Of a stretch of DNA of 64,000 nt, positions 10,996-22,799 are shown in pieces. The DNA is from Zygnema cylindricum (Eukaryota > Streptophyta > Zygnematophyceae > Zygnematales > Zygnemataceae). The translations under genes and the position numbers were made by a program. The notes below the pieces were generated by a model that searched no databases, was not told where the DNA came from, and was given only the letters and a program-made list of their open reading frames with translations. The stretch covers positions 9,318 through 73,317 of the forward strand of contig JBBHKE010002665.1 in the NCBI GenBank assembly GCA_037447655.1, read 5' to 3'. Positions within the stretch are counted from its first letter, which is position 1. Each line of letters opens with the position of its first letter.

Positions 10996-11564
10996 CATAG
11001 TTCAAAAGTAGGCGTTTTTATGGTAGGCCTTTGGTAGGCGCACAAAACTTGGCACAAAACTCGCGTAGAGTAGGCATACTGTATGTGTGTGCGTTGTGCA
11101 CACCCTATACGAGCGAACGAATCTGACGTATGATGATAGTACAGCGCACGCCGCCGAACGGAATTTTTTAGCGAACTGACACGGGCTAGGATGACATTCC
11201 GCGGGAAAAATAACCCGGAAAAAAAAAAAAAAAACGCGGACGTAAGTCCTATCGTAAGTTGTGTTATGGGCTTTTCATGTGATATTCTTAGATCGCTACT
11301 CTGATCAACGACCGTCAGATCGTCCAAATCTGACGGTTTAAATAAAAAGTTACTCAAAACTCACAGAAAAAAACTTTTTTGTCCGATTTTTTTTTCAGAT
11401 TTAGACATGACGTTTAATTCTCTATCGATCCATGTGCAACTCAACCCTGTTACTATTTTATTTCATTTTGCGGCTAATACAATATGGGTCTTAAGGGTAT
11501 ATTGTATTTTTTACGTACAATAGGCATATTGTATGGGTGTACTTGCACCTACTTTTGAACTATG
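10996..11564. mobile_element. hAT-like non-autonomous element, 569 bp
   Basis: The left end CATAGTTCAAAAGTAGGCG is inverted at the right end (CACCTACTTTTGAACTATG, 11546-11564) with one difference. The flanks are a perfect 8 bp duplication, TAACAACA, at 10988-10995 and 11565-11572. Eight-base duplications are the hallmark of hAT elements. No transposase frame is present. Confidence 0.75.
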
Positions 11565-11572
11565 TAACAACA

Positions 11573-12130
11573 TCTCCTGTGGTTCGAACTTTTTTACAAC
11601 TCATCTTTATTGTACTTACTACTTAGCATCATAGTTGTTCAAATCGCGCTATTTTTTCATTATTTCCGATTTCTACGTTTTATTCGTGACTTTTGAAAAA
11701 CGCAAAAAAAACGCGATGTACTTTCTGTCCGGTAAACTAAACGGGCAATTTCCGGAAAATGTACATTAATTTACAGTAACTGAACGGTTTTTTACGGGAG
11801 ATGTACGGAATTTGACGTAAAGGTACGTTGCACGTATTAGTACTTTTCGTCCGGTAAAGCACGAAACGAAATTTCGTTGTCAATGTAAGAATGTTGATTC
11901 ATATATAGTGTGGCTCGATTTCGTCGCGCGTGACGCCGCGCATTTTTTTCATTTAATTTCAATTGATACTTTTACGCTGATTCGTTATATTATAGTGTAC
12001 AAATTTTATTTCGTTTCGTGCGTTTAAATATTTCCGTACAAGACTTGTAGTACTTCACTTTAAAGAGGTTTCGTTCAGTTTGCGTCTAGTTCAATGTAAC
12101 ACATACACGACTAAATTTCAATTTTGCGGC
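11573..12130. other. Intergenic, nothing recognised
   Basis: AT-rich sequence. A block near 11640-11700 (CCGATTTCTACGT, TATTCGTG) recurs near 13380-13430, hinting at another old interspersed repeat whose ends I could not find. Confidence 0.4.
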
Positions 12131-12133
12131 TAA

Positions 12134-12905
12134 GGGTGAGTCTCCATGTACTTGAAACTTAGAGAAAAAACTTTGTTTTTAGCGCAGATCCGGCGGACCC
12201 GGATTTCGGGTGTCCCTGTGTGTAACAACGACATAGTTACTTAAGCGTGTGACGATTGTATACGCTGACAATGCCCGTGACGGTTGTCAACGTCTACAAT
12301 CTGTGATGACGCACACTATTTTTTGTAGCAGGTTGTGACGTCACATGAGTTTTCGTGACATTGTAGACGTCCCGCCATCCAGCCTGTGCCGTTTCACGGT
12401 TGAGGAAGATGCACTTTGCCTTTGCGTCTCTTGTCCGCGCGACGTGAAATGGCATCAGATCTTGAGACCCCTGGCGAAATAAAATTCGTACCAGGCGCAA
12501 ACGAACAAAACCAAACAAATTATGTACTTTGCTTTGTCGTACCTAAACGCAAACGGACAAAACATAGCGGATCGTGCACTTTTCGTCGTCGCTTGAATTA
12601 TTTTGAAATTTCCTAGAAATTCCTTACACGTGCGACTACGTGTTTTTATTTGCTTTTCGAAAAGTCTTTGTTTTAAAACACATCTTCCCTGTGTTTTAAA
12701 GAAAAGTTTGAAGATGACGTTTTTTGGCGTGGCCGTGGGTCGAAGAACACAAAACGACAATATGTAGTACATCTTAAATTCGATGATGACTCAAAATGTA
12801 CTTCTCATTTTTTTTTTGTACGGTTGAAACTTACGCGGTACGACTCGAAGTTTTACAGGAAAACGACAGAAAAGAACCCTTACTTAGGCACATGGATACG
12901 CACCC
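12134..12905. mobile_element. PIF/Harbinger-like non-autonomous element, 772 bp
   Basis: Left end GGGTGAGTCTCCATGTAC and right end GCACATGGATACGCACCC are imperfect inverted repeats. Target duplications are TAA at 12131-12133 and 12906-12908. GGG-starting ends with a TWA duplication fit PIF/Harbinger (Tourist-like) elements. It shares end and interior motifs such as ACGTCTACAA with the element at 14447-15393. No transposase is encoded. Confidence 0.7.
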
Positions 12906-12908
12906 TAA

Positions 12909-13600
12909 GTTAATGTCCAACGTGCTTTCACCGTGGAGCTCACGTAATGACAAAAAGTGACTGTCTGCAACCATATTTTTACATGTGGTTGCCGCAGTTT
13001 TGTTACCGTAAACGTTCGCCGGCCGTGTGAATTGCTAATTTGTTTATGACGATCGACATTCGCAAGCGCGGCAAAAGTTTAAGTGGTTGAAACAATATTC
13101 TGTAAGTCAAAGCTGTCCAACCGATTGACCGTCAAATTTAGAGTCAACGGTACTTTACTTGTACAAATGTGTACTTCGAACGTACCATTTTTGACAAAAT
13201 GACGTAAGTGACTGTGCGCAACCAAAACAGTCACTGCCATGATCAATTCCCTTATTAAATTCACTAAAGAAATTACCGCTCATTTAACAGGAAAAGTAAA
13301 AACTGCGGTACATGTTCAATTCAATTTTTTTGGTACATGTGCAAAATTGTAAGGAAAGAAATTCACTAACGATTTTTACTATTTTTTCAAATCGACCTCT
13401 CCGATTTCTACGTATTATTCGTGCGTAAAATGCGTTTTGAACAACTATACTTAGTATTCTACATCGTACAATATTTTTTTCGTTCGTACGTTTTCAACTA
13501 AGGCCATGAGTTGAACGAGTGTGGCTGTTTGTAAATCCGTCCATAGTTTTCAGGGAACGGAACTGAAGGGTTACTATACGTACGGTCACATGACGCATGC
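12909..13600. other. Intergenic, nothing recognised
   Basis: No coding region or transposon end could be supported. The tandem array described next may begin as degenerate copies near 13500. Confidence 0.4.
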
Positions 13601-13619
13601 AAATATTCTATAGTCGATT

Positions 13620-15840
13620 TAAGTGATCCCGTTAAAACCGGATAGGATTTAGCGAGGGTGCACGAAGCATCGACAGCTTGATTAGAAGTTGATCCTGGCC
13701 GCCCAATACGGATTCGTGGCTCAAACTTTATCCTCGACCAAAAATCGAATATCCATAGCGTCCGATAAGTATTCCACGTGTCAAAATTTATCCTCGATTG
13801 CAATCGAATCTCAGGACCATCCGATGTAGATTCTGTGAGTCACTGAAATGGTTTGTGATGCGGAATTGGTTACGGACACATGGAAAGATGCTGGTGGTCT
13901 TTTTGAGTCAACTCTAGGATTCCGTGAAAGCCGGGAGATTATTTGGTGCCGCAAAATGATCGGCGATTCAATTATAATGAATATCGTATGCGTCCGATGT
14001 GGATTTTCTGCAAGTGCGACAAATCTTGCGGTGAGAAAATCGAGCGTTCCCTCCAAACCGGACATGATTTGGGGAGGACGAGCGAAAAGATCTGCAGCTC
14101 AAGATCTTTGCCGTCCGATGGTAATTTTGCACGTGCATCAAATCCGATATTTAAGTAAACAATTTTAACTCCTCGAGGGTTACGTGAAAACCGGACATGC
14201 TTTATTAGTGAGGGCGATAAAAAAGATCAGCAACCAAAATCAGAATCGAAGATCCTAGCCGTCGGATGTCTATTGTGTACATGCGACGAATTTGATATTA
14301 CGTCAACAAACAACCGAGGGTCCGCCAAAGCCGGACATGATTTGGGGAGGGCGGGCAGAAATCGGAATCGAAGATCCTCGCCGTCCGATGTGATTTTCGT
14401 ACGTGCGAGAAATCCGATAATCCTCGTTACCAAGTAAACAACCTTAGGGTACGTCCCCATGTGTTAAAGTACATACTTTTCTCTGTCTTTTTGCCCTAAA
14501 ATTCAGGGAACTTTGAAAAAAACTTTAGCCGTACGATAAATTCATTTTTACCAAAGTAAAGTGAACGTCAATTCATACTTTGGATGTACGACCTGTTTGT
14601 CGTTATGTGAACGCATTTTGGCGTTTTCCCCTTTCGACCCCCGGGCAAGAGAATCCAGCCCAAAAAAAAACTTCATCCAAAATCACCTCGAGGGGGTGAT
14701 TTTAGTTCAAGTACCGCCCAAACAGCGAATGAAAAATGAACCAAGCACGCGCCACACGATTTGTAAAATTTTTGGACGAGGGAGAGTCCTCGCTATTTTT
14801 CTCCGTACCCGTCACGCGCTATGTACGGAAAAAAAATTGCAGGGGTCTCGGACTTCCACTTGCATTCATGGGTCCTTTGCATAATTTTTCGCCGTCGTCG
14901 CCTCTCCTCTATCCCTCTCACACTATCGCTTGTATCTCACACTTTTTAGAATGAGACACGACAATATTGGTATAAAATGAAAGATCTTTAAAAAATGTAT
15001 TTTTTAATTTTTTTTAGGTTTTTATTTAATGGCAAATCGAGTGAGAAAAGTAGAAAAAGCAAAATCGGAAAACCATGGCGGAAAGTTCTTGAATCCGTGA
15101 CGTCAACGTTGTTACAAGTGAGCGTGACGTCACAATGTCACCAAACCCTAAACATTTGCAATTTTACAAAAATCTAGACGTCTACAACTGTCGCTGTTTT
15201 TGTTGCCGTCACTAATAGTCGGAAGTTTCGTAGTCGCCTTCAATCGTCACAAGTTGTACCTACGTCTACAACCGTCACATATCAAAGTTTCGATTTCATT
15301 TTAGCACATTGTACGCTCTTCAAAGTAGTACGGCGAGTCTTCAGTACAGTTCATAATACTTTATCAAAGTACCGACTACATGGGGACGTACCCTTAGAGT
15401 GTGAAGACCGGACATGAGTTGGTGAGGGAGAGCATAATGGTCAGCAACTAAAATCGGAATCGAAGATCTTAGCCGTCCGATTTGAATTCTGCATTCGCAA
15501 CAAACTTGATCTTTACGTTAACAAACAAACAACCGAGACTCCGTGAAAACCGGAAACGATTGGTGGCGGCGAGCAAAAAGGTCAGCAGCTCAATCGGAAT
15601 ATAATTTTTTAGCCGTCCGATGTGAGATATGCACCCGCAACAAATCGGATATTTACGTTATCGAATAAACGACCGAGATCTCCGTGGAAACCGGACATGA
15701 TTGGATCGAGGGTGCGCAATAAGATCAAGAACTCAAATGAAAGTTGAAGATCTCGACCGTCCGATGGGAATTCCGCAAGTGCTAAAAATGTCAATGCACA
15801 ACCAGCAATCAGGACTGAGCCGCTAGACGACAAATGTCAC
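13620..15840. repeat. Tandem repeat array, unit 131-142 bp
   Basis: Units carry AAACCGGACATGATTTGG, then GCCGTCCGATGT, then AACAACCGAGG. The CCGGACATGA-like anchor falls near 13634, 13925, 14056, 14187, 14328, 15405, 15547 and 15688. After removing the inserted element at 14447-15393 the spacing stays at 131-142 bases, with one degenerate unit near 13780. Units differ by many substitutions, so the array is old. Confidence 0.75.
14447..15393. mobile_element. PIF/Harbinger-like non-autonomous element, 947 bp
   Basis: Ends GGGTACGTCCCCATGT and ACATGGGGACGTACCC are perfect inverted repeats. The target duplication TTA lies at 14444-14446 and 15394-15396. It sits inside the 131-142 bp tandem array, so it is younger than that array. 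Open frames within it (for example 14561-14884) do not resemble a transposase. Confidence 0.8.
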
Positions 15841-15895
15841 CATACGGAACACATTAAATAAAATATCGTTACGAAAAAAATAGAAAAATCAGCTA

Positions 15896-16433
15896 CACCG
15901 CGCATCGTTATTAGTGTCACGGTCACTAATTTGGGTTCTTAAAATTTTGATTTTTTTCCAAAAATAGTATACGTGATTTTAATTTTTCCTTGACGTTAAT
16001 TGAGGTTCCGTACAAATTAGCGTACAGAACGAAAGTACATTAATATGTAAATAGTGTGGTGTACTGTCGATGTCAGACCGTACATAAATGTACCTTTTTA
16101 GTTGAAAATTTTACAAAAAATGACTTAAATCGGACGCGTTCGCATAGGAACTTGCGCTAAAAAACGGGATTGGTCTGACATGTAAATAAGTCTGACATGT
16201 ACGGATATTTAAATTTCATTACGGTGTACGATTTTTTATATTTTGTACGGATACATATAATAATGTATATAATCGTACAGAAAATTTTCCATTTTTGCTG
16301 TTCCAAATTAGCGTTAACACTGAAATTAGAATAAACCTTTTTTTTTTAAATTTTCAAATTCTTAATTAGCGTCAATGACGGTATATTTACTTACACACTA
16401 TTTAAACTTTGACACTAATAACGATGCGCGGTG
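15896..16433. mobile_element. Complete 538 bp TA-flanked MITE
   Basis: Terminal inverted repeats begin CACCGCGCATCGTTATTAG and match over about 23 bp. TA duplications lie at 15894-15895 and 16434-16435. It is the full-length type of the family that also includes 9183-9600 and 10040-10540. No coding capacity. Confidence 0.8.
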
Positions 16434-16435
16434 TA

Positions 16436-18030
16436 GCCTTCATTGACAAGTTTTAACGTAAAGAATTGGTACAGGTTTTTGAATGGTGCGAGAAATGCGC
16501 AAAACATACTCAATTACTTTCTAATCATAAATTTGTTATCTTAAACATAATTGATTCGATTGATTGTGATATTCAAAAGATTTATTTGTTAGATAGCGTG
16601 TTTTTCTATGCAAGTTCAATGATGTGACGTTATTGAGTTGTTCGTATATTTGTTGATAGCGCTTTCTAGTGTAGATTTGTTTTGTTTTGTGACTAGCAAG
16701 TTTCGTTGCCATAAAAGACCAACAAATTGTGGTGTGGTATAACACGACCAAAAAAACAAGCGAATATATTACGACTTTCTATTTCATGAAATGTGACTAA
16801 GCTTAATTACACTTCCACATAATAAATATGTATCATCAATGTGTTTTTGAATTTTCCATGTATCTTCATCTCTTATGTACATCGGTGTATACATACCAGT
16901 CAATTAAAGTTAATGCTATGAACATACAACAAGAAACCACTGCAAAAAGATGGAATAAACAACCCTCCTTTCTCTTTTCATTCTCTGAGAACAGATAGTT
17001 TGTTTGATTGAGAAGATAAAAAAAAAGATTACGGTTTAATTTTACAAGTTAAGAGTAAATTGCAGTCAACGCTAAATTTGGCATACTCATCCTTTTCCAT
17101 ATACACCCATATTTTTAACATAACTAACTTTTCTAGCTTACAAACGAAAACAAAATCAAAAAAAAAAAAAAAATTATGCATTTTTTAGCTCGCCTAATTT
17201 GTCATTAATCTAGTTTTAACATGTGTTACATACTAGTTAAACCCTAAAATGAAACACTAACATAGAAAAAGTAAAAGTTCCTAATTGTCAAAAAGTAGTC
17301 TCCCTTCCATTCTATTAACAGGTTATTTACAGAAGTTCCTTTCCTTGGTTGACTTCTTTTTCACTCTTTTATTGACAAAGTAACCTGTATTTTTTCACAG
17401 AGCTTTTTCATATTTTGATACCTTTTTTTTCTCTCTTTTTTCTCCTTTTGCTGTAAAGAGCATTTACAAAATAAACAGGGGAAAAACCTTATTACCACAA
17501 AATGGGTATAAATGGGTAAGATGAGTATGTAACCTAGCGTGGAAAACCTCCTGAAACGAGCCGTTTCCTAAAGTTCTTCGTTTCCAAAAACTTTCTACAT
17601 TTCGCAACTTTTTTCTTTTCGTAACTATTCTTTTCCCAACTTTCCTCAATTCATAGAGTTCTACGAAATTTCACAGAAAAGTTTTTTTTCTACCTGCCCT
17701 AAATTTCTGCGCCATCTGAAACTATTCGACATCTCGTAACAAAAGAAAGAAAGAAATTTAAAAGTACAAAAATTTCCTCCTGAAAGTTTGTTTCTTTTGC
17801 GAAGAAAAACAAGAAAACAAGAAAAACTGAACACGAACTCTGTTAGAGTTTCGAAAAAAACAATGGATTCCTTTTCCTTCCTTTTTTTTTTCTGAGAAAA
17901 AAAAAATACCATTGCAAAAAAGATTTTGGGCTTCTTGCTTCCTTGTGATGTCTACGAGAAAGTCGAGCCGACCGATTACCGAAAAGTATTACCACCGAAA
18001 ATAGAAAAGAATAGTTAATTTGTTAATTTT
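16436..18030. other. AT-rich intergenic stretch, no gene seen
   Basis: Homopolymer runs and short frames only. The last few hundred bases are the 3' flank of the minus-strand kinase gene that stops at 18031. Confidence 0.6.
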
Positions 18031-19020
18031 CTACTTCTTTTCCAATTTTTTAGAAACAGAGGCTTTTTTTGATGGCAAACGGGTCCGGCTAAATCCACAG
18101 TGTTTCACAATCCACGGATGTTCTGTAAAAAAACAAGAAAAAGAAAATTTTAAGTAAAATTCGAGGGTAAAAACGAAATAAACCACGAATGTAGCGTCAA
18201 TTATGGAACATATCCAAACTAACCCAAAAAACTGAATAACTAATACAAAACATAAAATAAACAAAAATCCGACTGCATAAAGAGGACAACAACAAAATGG
18301 CACCCATTTAAGAAAATCAAAAAGAATAAGAAAACAAAAGCATCAAAACAACCATAAAAAACAATAACAACAAAAACACCAAAAGGAGAAAGAAAAAAAG
18401 AAACAAAAACAAAATCAATGTCCAAAAAAACACCATAAATAAAACAAAAACAAAACAATAACCGAAATGCAAACAAAAACCACAGCAAAAACCACAAAAC
18501 AAACCAAAACCAAAATCAAACTCAAACATTTACCAAAACAAGACAAATGAAAAAAAACAGTCCCTCACCTTTCATTTGGGCGAGTGTAATCCTTTTCGTC
18601 ACGTCACGAGTCAACATTCTCGAGACGAGATCTTTCGCAGCCAAAGAAACGGATTCCCAACCGGGATCTGTAAACTCCAACGGAGCAAATCGTACAGCTT
18701 TCAAAATTCCATCCGTATCCTCTGCCCAAAAAGGGGGTTCACCGCACAAAAGGACAAAAAGGATAACTCCCAAACTCCAAATATCGGCCTCGGGACCATA
18801 GGATCCTTCAAGAACTTCAGGAGCGACATAGTATCTGAGGAAAGAAGGGAAGAGTGAGAGAGAGAAAAAGGTCAGATTTGTTTGAAAGGGAGGGGGAGAG
18901 GGAGAACTCAGATCTGGTGGAAAAGAGGGAAAGAGAGTGAAGGTCAGATCTGGTAGAGAGAGTGAGAAACGAAGAGGGAGAGAAGAATATGAGAGGGAGA
19001 GGGAGAGAGAAAGAGTCCGG

Positions 19021-19078
<58 letters not shown>

Positions 19079-19576
19079 GTGAGAGAGAGCGAAAATGGGA
19101 GAGAGACAAGCAAAACAATTACATAATCTAAAAACAAAAATATTACAACAAAAACAAAAAACAAAATCAAAACCAAACACACACACAGAACCAAACAACA
19201 AAAACAGACCCAAATATCTTTGAAAACCCCAAAACCCCAAATATACTTACGGTGTTCCGACGCATCGACTCATCTTCCTCCCTCCTCCTCCCTTTCCCTC
19301 TCCCTCTCCCTCCCCTCCACCTCCGCTGATGATCGCACAGTGCCCAAAATCCGCCAATTTCACTGCGGCCTCACTCCCTCTCCCTCTACCCCCCACCAAA
19401 AGTACATTTTCCGGTTTTAAATCCCTATGTACCACCCCCCTCGAGTGGCACCTCCTCAGAGCCGACCCCAGAATACGACAAACTTGGGCGGACGATTTCT
19501 CCGAATACTTTCCCATTTCCGAAATTCGGGAAAAAAGATCGCCGCCGGTCGCGAGTTCGGTGATCAGGTGTACAGA
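18031..19576 (-). CDS. Ser/Thr kinase, CDPK/PEPRK-like, C-terminal three exons (5' partial)
   Basis: Model: complement(18031..18122, 18569..18834, 19251..19576), 227 codons plus TAG. Phases join exactly: CC|A gives Pro in GTPYYVAPE and G|AA gives Glu in MKEHPWIV. Visible motifs in order: VHLITELATGGDLFSRI (end of the N-lobe and hinge), HRDLKPENVLL (catalytic loop), LADFGHC (metal-binding DFG), GTPYYVAPE (P+1 loop), DIWSLGVILF (helix F), MLTRDVTKRIT and EHPWIV (end of the C-lobe). A basic tail of about 25 residues follows with no EF-hands, so it is not a complete calcium-dependent kinase. The WESVS...MLTRD segment is closest, from memory, to plant PEPRK proteins. The Gly-rich loop and ATP-binding Lys should lie upstream, but the intron runs into a 10-N gap and then into retrotransposon sequence. 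The gene is therefore truncated here or misassembled. Confidence 0.8.
19023..19078. repeat. GA dinucleotide microsatellite in a kinase intron
   Basis: About 28 uninterrupted GA units on the plus strand, within the intron between 18835 and 19250. On the minus-strand transcript it reads CT-rich. Confidence 0.85.
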
Positions 19577-19769
19577 CTGCAGAAAACGACAAAAAGGGAA
19601 GGGAGGGGGGGGAAGGGTGAGGATGGTGTGGATTGGGGTGGGAAGTGGGGAATGGGGGAGGGAGGGAGAAAGAGAAAAAAATAGAGAGAGGCATAGAGGG
19701 ACAAAGAGAAAGAGGTGGAGAGATAGAGAGGAGAGAGATAGAGAGGGGAGAGAGAGAGGGGAGAGAGAG

Positions 19770-19779
19770 NNNNNNNNNN
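19770..19779. other. Assembly gap of 10 N
   Basis: Ten ambiguous bases at the end of a GA-rich run. The left side is a kinase intron and the right side is repeat sequence, so real DNA of unknown length, including the kinase 5' exons, may be missing here. Confidence 0.95.
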
Positions 19780-19999
19780 CACTAACACTGGGATGACGGT
19801 AGAACCAAACGTAGGCAGAAAACACCTTCAGCATCAGGATAACCCATCAACCGTGATAGAAAGTACAAACCCGCTAAACCCTAACCACAAACAACCCTTG
19901 CCTCTTCCCAGAACGACCAAGGCCCAATGCCTTTGCCTCCTCAGTTCCTCCGGAATAGACAAAGCCACAAACGCCCTCTCTAAAGCAGAGGAGAACAAC

Positions 20000-21111
20000 A
20001 GTTGCAATGCAAAAAGGGACTACAAAAGAGAGAACAAAGATACTTTCACTTAGAATAATAAAAAGATAAAATATAGATATGCTGTCTCAGAATTAACAAT
20101 ATCACCTTGCCCTTGAAAAATAGAGAATTAAGGTAGAATGTGGAATGATAGCAAGCAAGCTCAACCTACCCCCAAAACGTAACGTTGACAACAAGAGGAG
20201 ACGAAATCTCTCCCGCAAACACCGAAACAGATAAGGCCTCCTTGACTCCTCCGTTTCCGTAACCCGGAACCAGCAAGACCCTTCTCCGTTCCCAACAAAC
20301 ACCAATCCCAAATCGCCCAAACATGAAAGATAGTGCCAACTACCCAATAGGACTACGACTTCCACAAAAGACGGATGCAAACCAAGATGGCAGTAGGGTC
20401 ACAATCACATACAAAACAAAAGTTCTCCACAAGAAAGTTTGCTAGAATTTCGAGGGTTTTTCTCCAGAGACAGTACTGACATAAGAACCTGTCTCCTTCG
20501 GCCCCAAGTGCCTTATACAAAGCAAAGTTTGTCCTACTGACAGTCCCAAAGTCAAAGCAATCCCCAGATCCTATCAGCGGCAAGGAACTGTTATCGTAAG
20601 GACATAAGACAAAACAGATTGTAATACACTCAAGGCAAAAAATTATGCGACTAGCTCCGGCTAGATTGGAAGCCAAATGTTATTCTATAATACACTTCTG
20701 AGCACAAAGTTCTGAATCGACGTGAAACACCTAACTTTGACTTAAGGTAATAAATGCTCTACCTGTCGGTGGACCAGAAGGAACCTCGTATAGACAGCCA
20801 ACAACAAAATCTACAAGATTATCCCAAAAGTTACGCAGCGTTCCACAATGTAGCCCCCAAAGTGACAGGTGGAGACTGGTCGCATATAACAAAAATGGTA
20901 ATCTTAAAACGTAATAACTCCGTCTTCAGGCCTCCGTTAGGCGCAAAATAAATTGCGTTCCGCTCAGTTTGGAAAATATAAGAATTTTGTTTGGTTGGGT
21001 ACACTCTTTCCTCCGTACTTTGATGACCGTACAGGGGAGATAGGGCCCAAAAATCCATGGTAATCTAAGGAAGTGTCGGTAAAGCCAACGAGCTTGAAAG
21101 TTGTCGAACAT
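20000..21111 (-). mobile_element. 3' LTR of the minus-strand methyltransferase-bearing gypsy element
   Basis: It is colinear with 44320-45424, the putative 5' LTR of the same element, over about 1.1 kb. Shared blocks include GGCAAGGTGATATTGTTAA, CTAGCCGGAGCTAGTCGCAT and TGAGCGGAACGCA. In element orientation it starts near 21111 with TG and runs to about 20000, where similarity fades. Substitutions and indels are frequent, so the element is old. The exact end is uncertain. Confidence 0.6.
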
Positions 21112-21374
21112 GCTTGAGAGACATGAGAGGAGGGCCCTTTGCCTTAAGTAATCGGCATCAAAGTCCTGCAAACAACCCCTTAAAATGCGATTGCTTCCCA
21201 TTAGAATGCCCATCCCCACTGGTGCCCGCCTTTCTCCCATGAACATTGATGCAAAAAATGGGATGAGTGCATGAGAGGGTGAAAAGATATCTCCTACCCC
21301 TCTTTTCCCCACCGGGCCGGGGAAAGGGATGGAATTATGGGTAACGGAGTCCTTTTTTCTGATTTCCCCCCTTC
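21112..21374 (-). other. 3' untranslated region of the minus-strand gypsy element
   Basis: Between the integrase/PHD segment and the LTR. A polypurine tract AAGAAGGGGGGAAATC lies at the upper end, matched by AAGAGGGGGAGAAAT at 63504-63518 in the plus copy. The block TTGCAGGACT...GATGCC is also shared, so this segment belongs to the element. Confidence 0.55.
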
Positions 21375-22790
21375 TTAGTCAACCGTGACTAAGACATTTG
21401 AATAATTACCCGCCCAATTCGCAGTTCTCGCATAACCAGAGTGTAGAGGGCTTTGGACGAGGGTCCCAAGAGGAGGGGAGGCAGGATGGATGCCATCACT
21501 GGTCACATCTATCACATACAAGGACAAGATTATGAGAGGAGGACAAGAGGCAGCCAGAGGAACATGATGGGGAATCGGCAAAATAGGTGAGGTGGAAAGT
21601 AGGCTCGTCTTCCAATCCCCGGATGTGACAGGGAGAACATTGATCTGATTTTCCTTAATTTTCCGACCGTCTTTTCCTTCCAGTGTCATAGCACCCGTAT
21701 TAGAAACCTCCACCACTTTCAAGATCACCCTTCCCGTCGAAATGTCAAGAATGTTTTTTTTTTTTTTTATCCGATACACGAAATCCCCGGGCAAAAATCG
21801 CCGTTGCCGCCCTACAAAATTCCCGCTCCGGCATTGCGAATACCAAAGTTGATCTCGAAGCTGAGCTGCTTGTACAATCCCCATGGCTAGAGGCATTTCT
21901 TGATGAAATACCTTGGCCATGTCGGCAATCAGTTTCTCAACCGTCCCCTTCCTATCCATCTCCGGAAGGACCACTTCTTCGGCGAAGGCGGCGCCGGGTA
22001 TGATTGGATGTCATCCGAACAAAATGAAATAAAGACTGTAGGAGTGGAGGGAGGCTTGTCGGGTGAATGTGTACCCTATGACAATCTAAGGCACCATTCT
22101 ATCCCACTCTCTTAAATCATCTTCCACAACATATTTGCGCAGTAACCGCTTCACTCTCTGTACGCTCCTCTCGGCCAAACCTTCGGATTGTGGGTGGTCT
22201 TGGCTAGTAAGTTGGTGGTCGATGAGGCTCAATTCCAACAAGTTGGTGAATTCTCCCGCAAATTCGGAGCCCTGGTTGGTCAAAACTTCGGTTGGGGCCC
22301 CAAATTCGGACAACACTCTTTGCAAGAATGGGTTCGCAATCACCTTGGACTCCTTCTGGGTAAGACCACCAATTTGATCCACTTGGAAAAATGCTGTATC
22401 ACTACCAATACAAAGCGGTTCCCTCATCAGCTAGTGGGGAGAGGACCGTGCAGATCAAAAGAGCACTGGTAAAACATTCTCGGATTGGAGGGGAATGATG
22501 CTGGGCGCTTCTCTTTTTGTCGAAAGCTGCTTTGACTCGGTCAAAGGAAGGACATGTATGCACAATCGGGTTGACTTGGGTCCGCAACCTGTGCCATGAG
22601 TACGATCCTGTGAATAGGGAAGTGGTATGTTTTTGCCCAGAATGGCCACATTGTTGGTGGAGGCGAAAAATAAGAGTCTCCCAATCGGCTAAAGGAGGAA
22701 CCACTTTCCTTGTACGGTCTGCCCATTTCTTGATTAAAATGCCTCTCTCCCATTCGTACGGCCCCATTCAAGCTTGAACCCGGTATAACT
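21375..22790 (-). pseudogene. Gypsy integrase with C-terminal PHD-like finger (broken)
   Basis: Frames at 22402-22767, 22086-22427 and 21375-21974 together cover an integrase. The N-terminal His/Cys region includes HQQCGHSGQKHTTS and HTCPSFDRVK. The core includes FGAPTEVLTNQGSEF, where the second catalytic Asp has become Asn, and SEGLAERSVQRVK, which keeps the Glu. A GPY/F-like module reads RRFLPGDFVYRI, then VILKVVEV, then LEGKDGRKIKENQINV. In a shifted frame at about 21412-21565 a zinc finger reads CSSGC, VCDRCDQ, stop, WHPSCLP, WLCENCE, the Cys4-His-Cys3 spacing of PHD fingers. Frameshifts and stops make it inactive. No chromodomain is present. Confidence 0.75.
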
Positions 22791-22799
22791 ACACTTTAG

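Noticed and set aside
10585-11357. Several short open frames
   Set aside because: They overlap a non-autonomous transposon or unremarkable DNA and match nothing known to me.
14561-14884. Possible transposase of the Harbinger-like element
   Set aside because: Only 107 codons, with no DDE or Myb-like feature; the element is non-autonomous.
13620-15840. CRISPR-like array
   Set aside because: Units are 131-142 bp and diverged throughout, with no short identical repeat alternating with unique spacers, in a eukaryotic context.
18031-19576. Complete calcium-dependent protein kinase
   Set aside because: No EF-hands follow the kinase domain and the N-lobe is absent.
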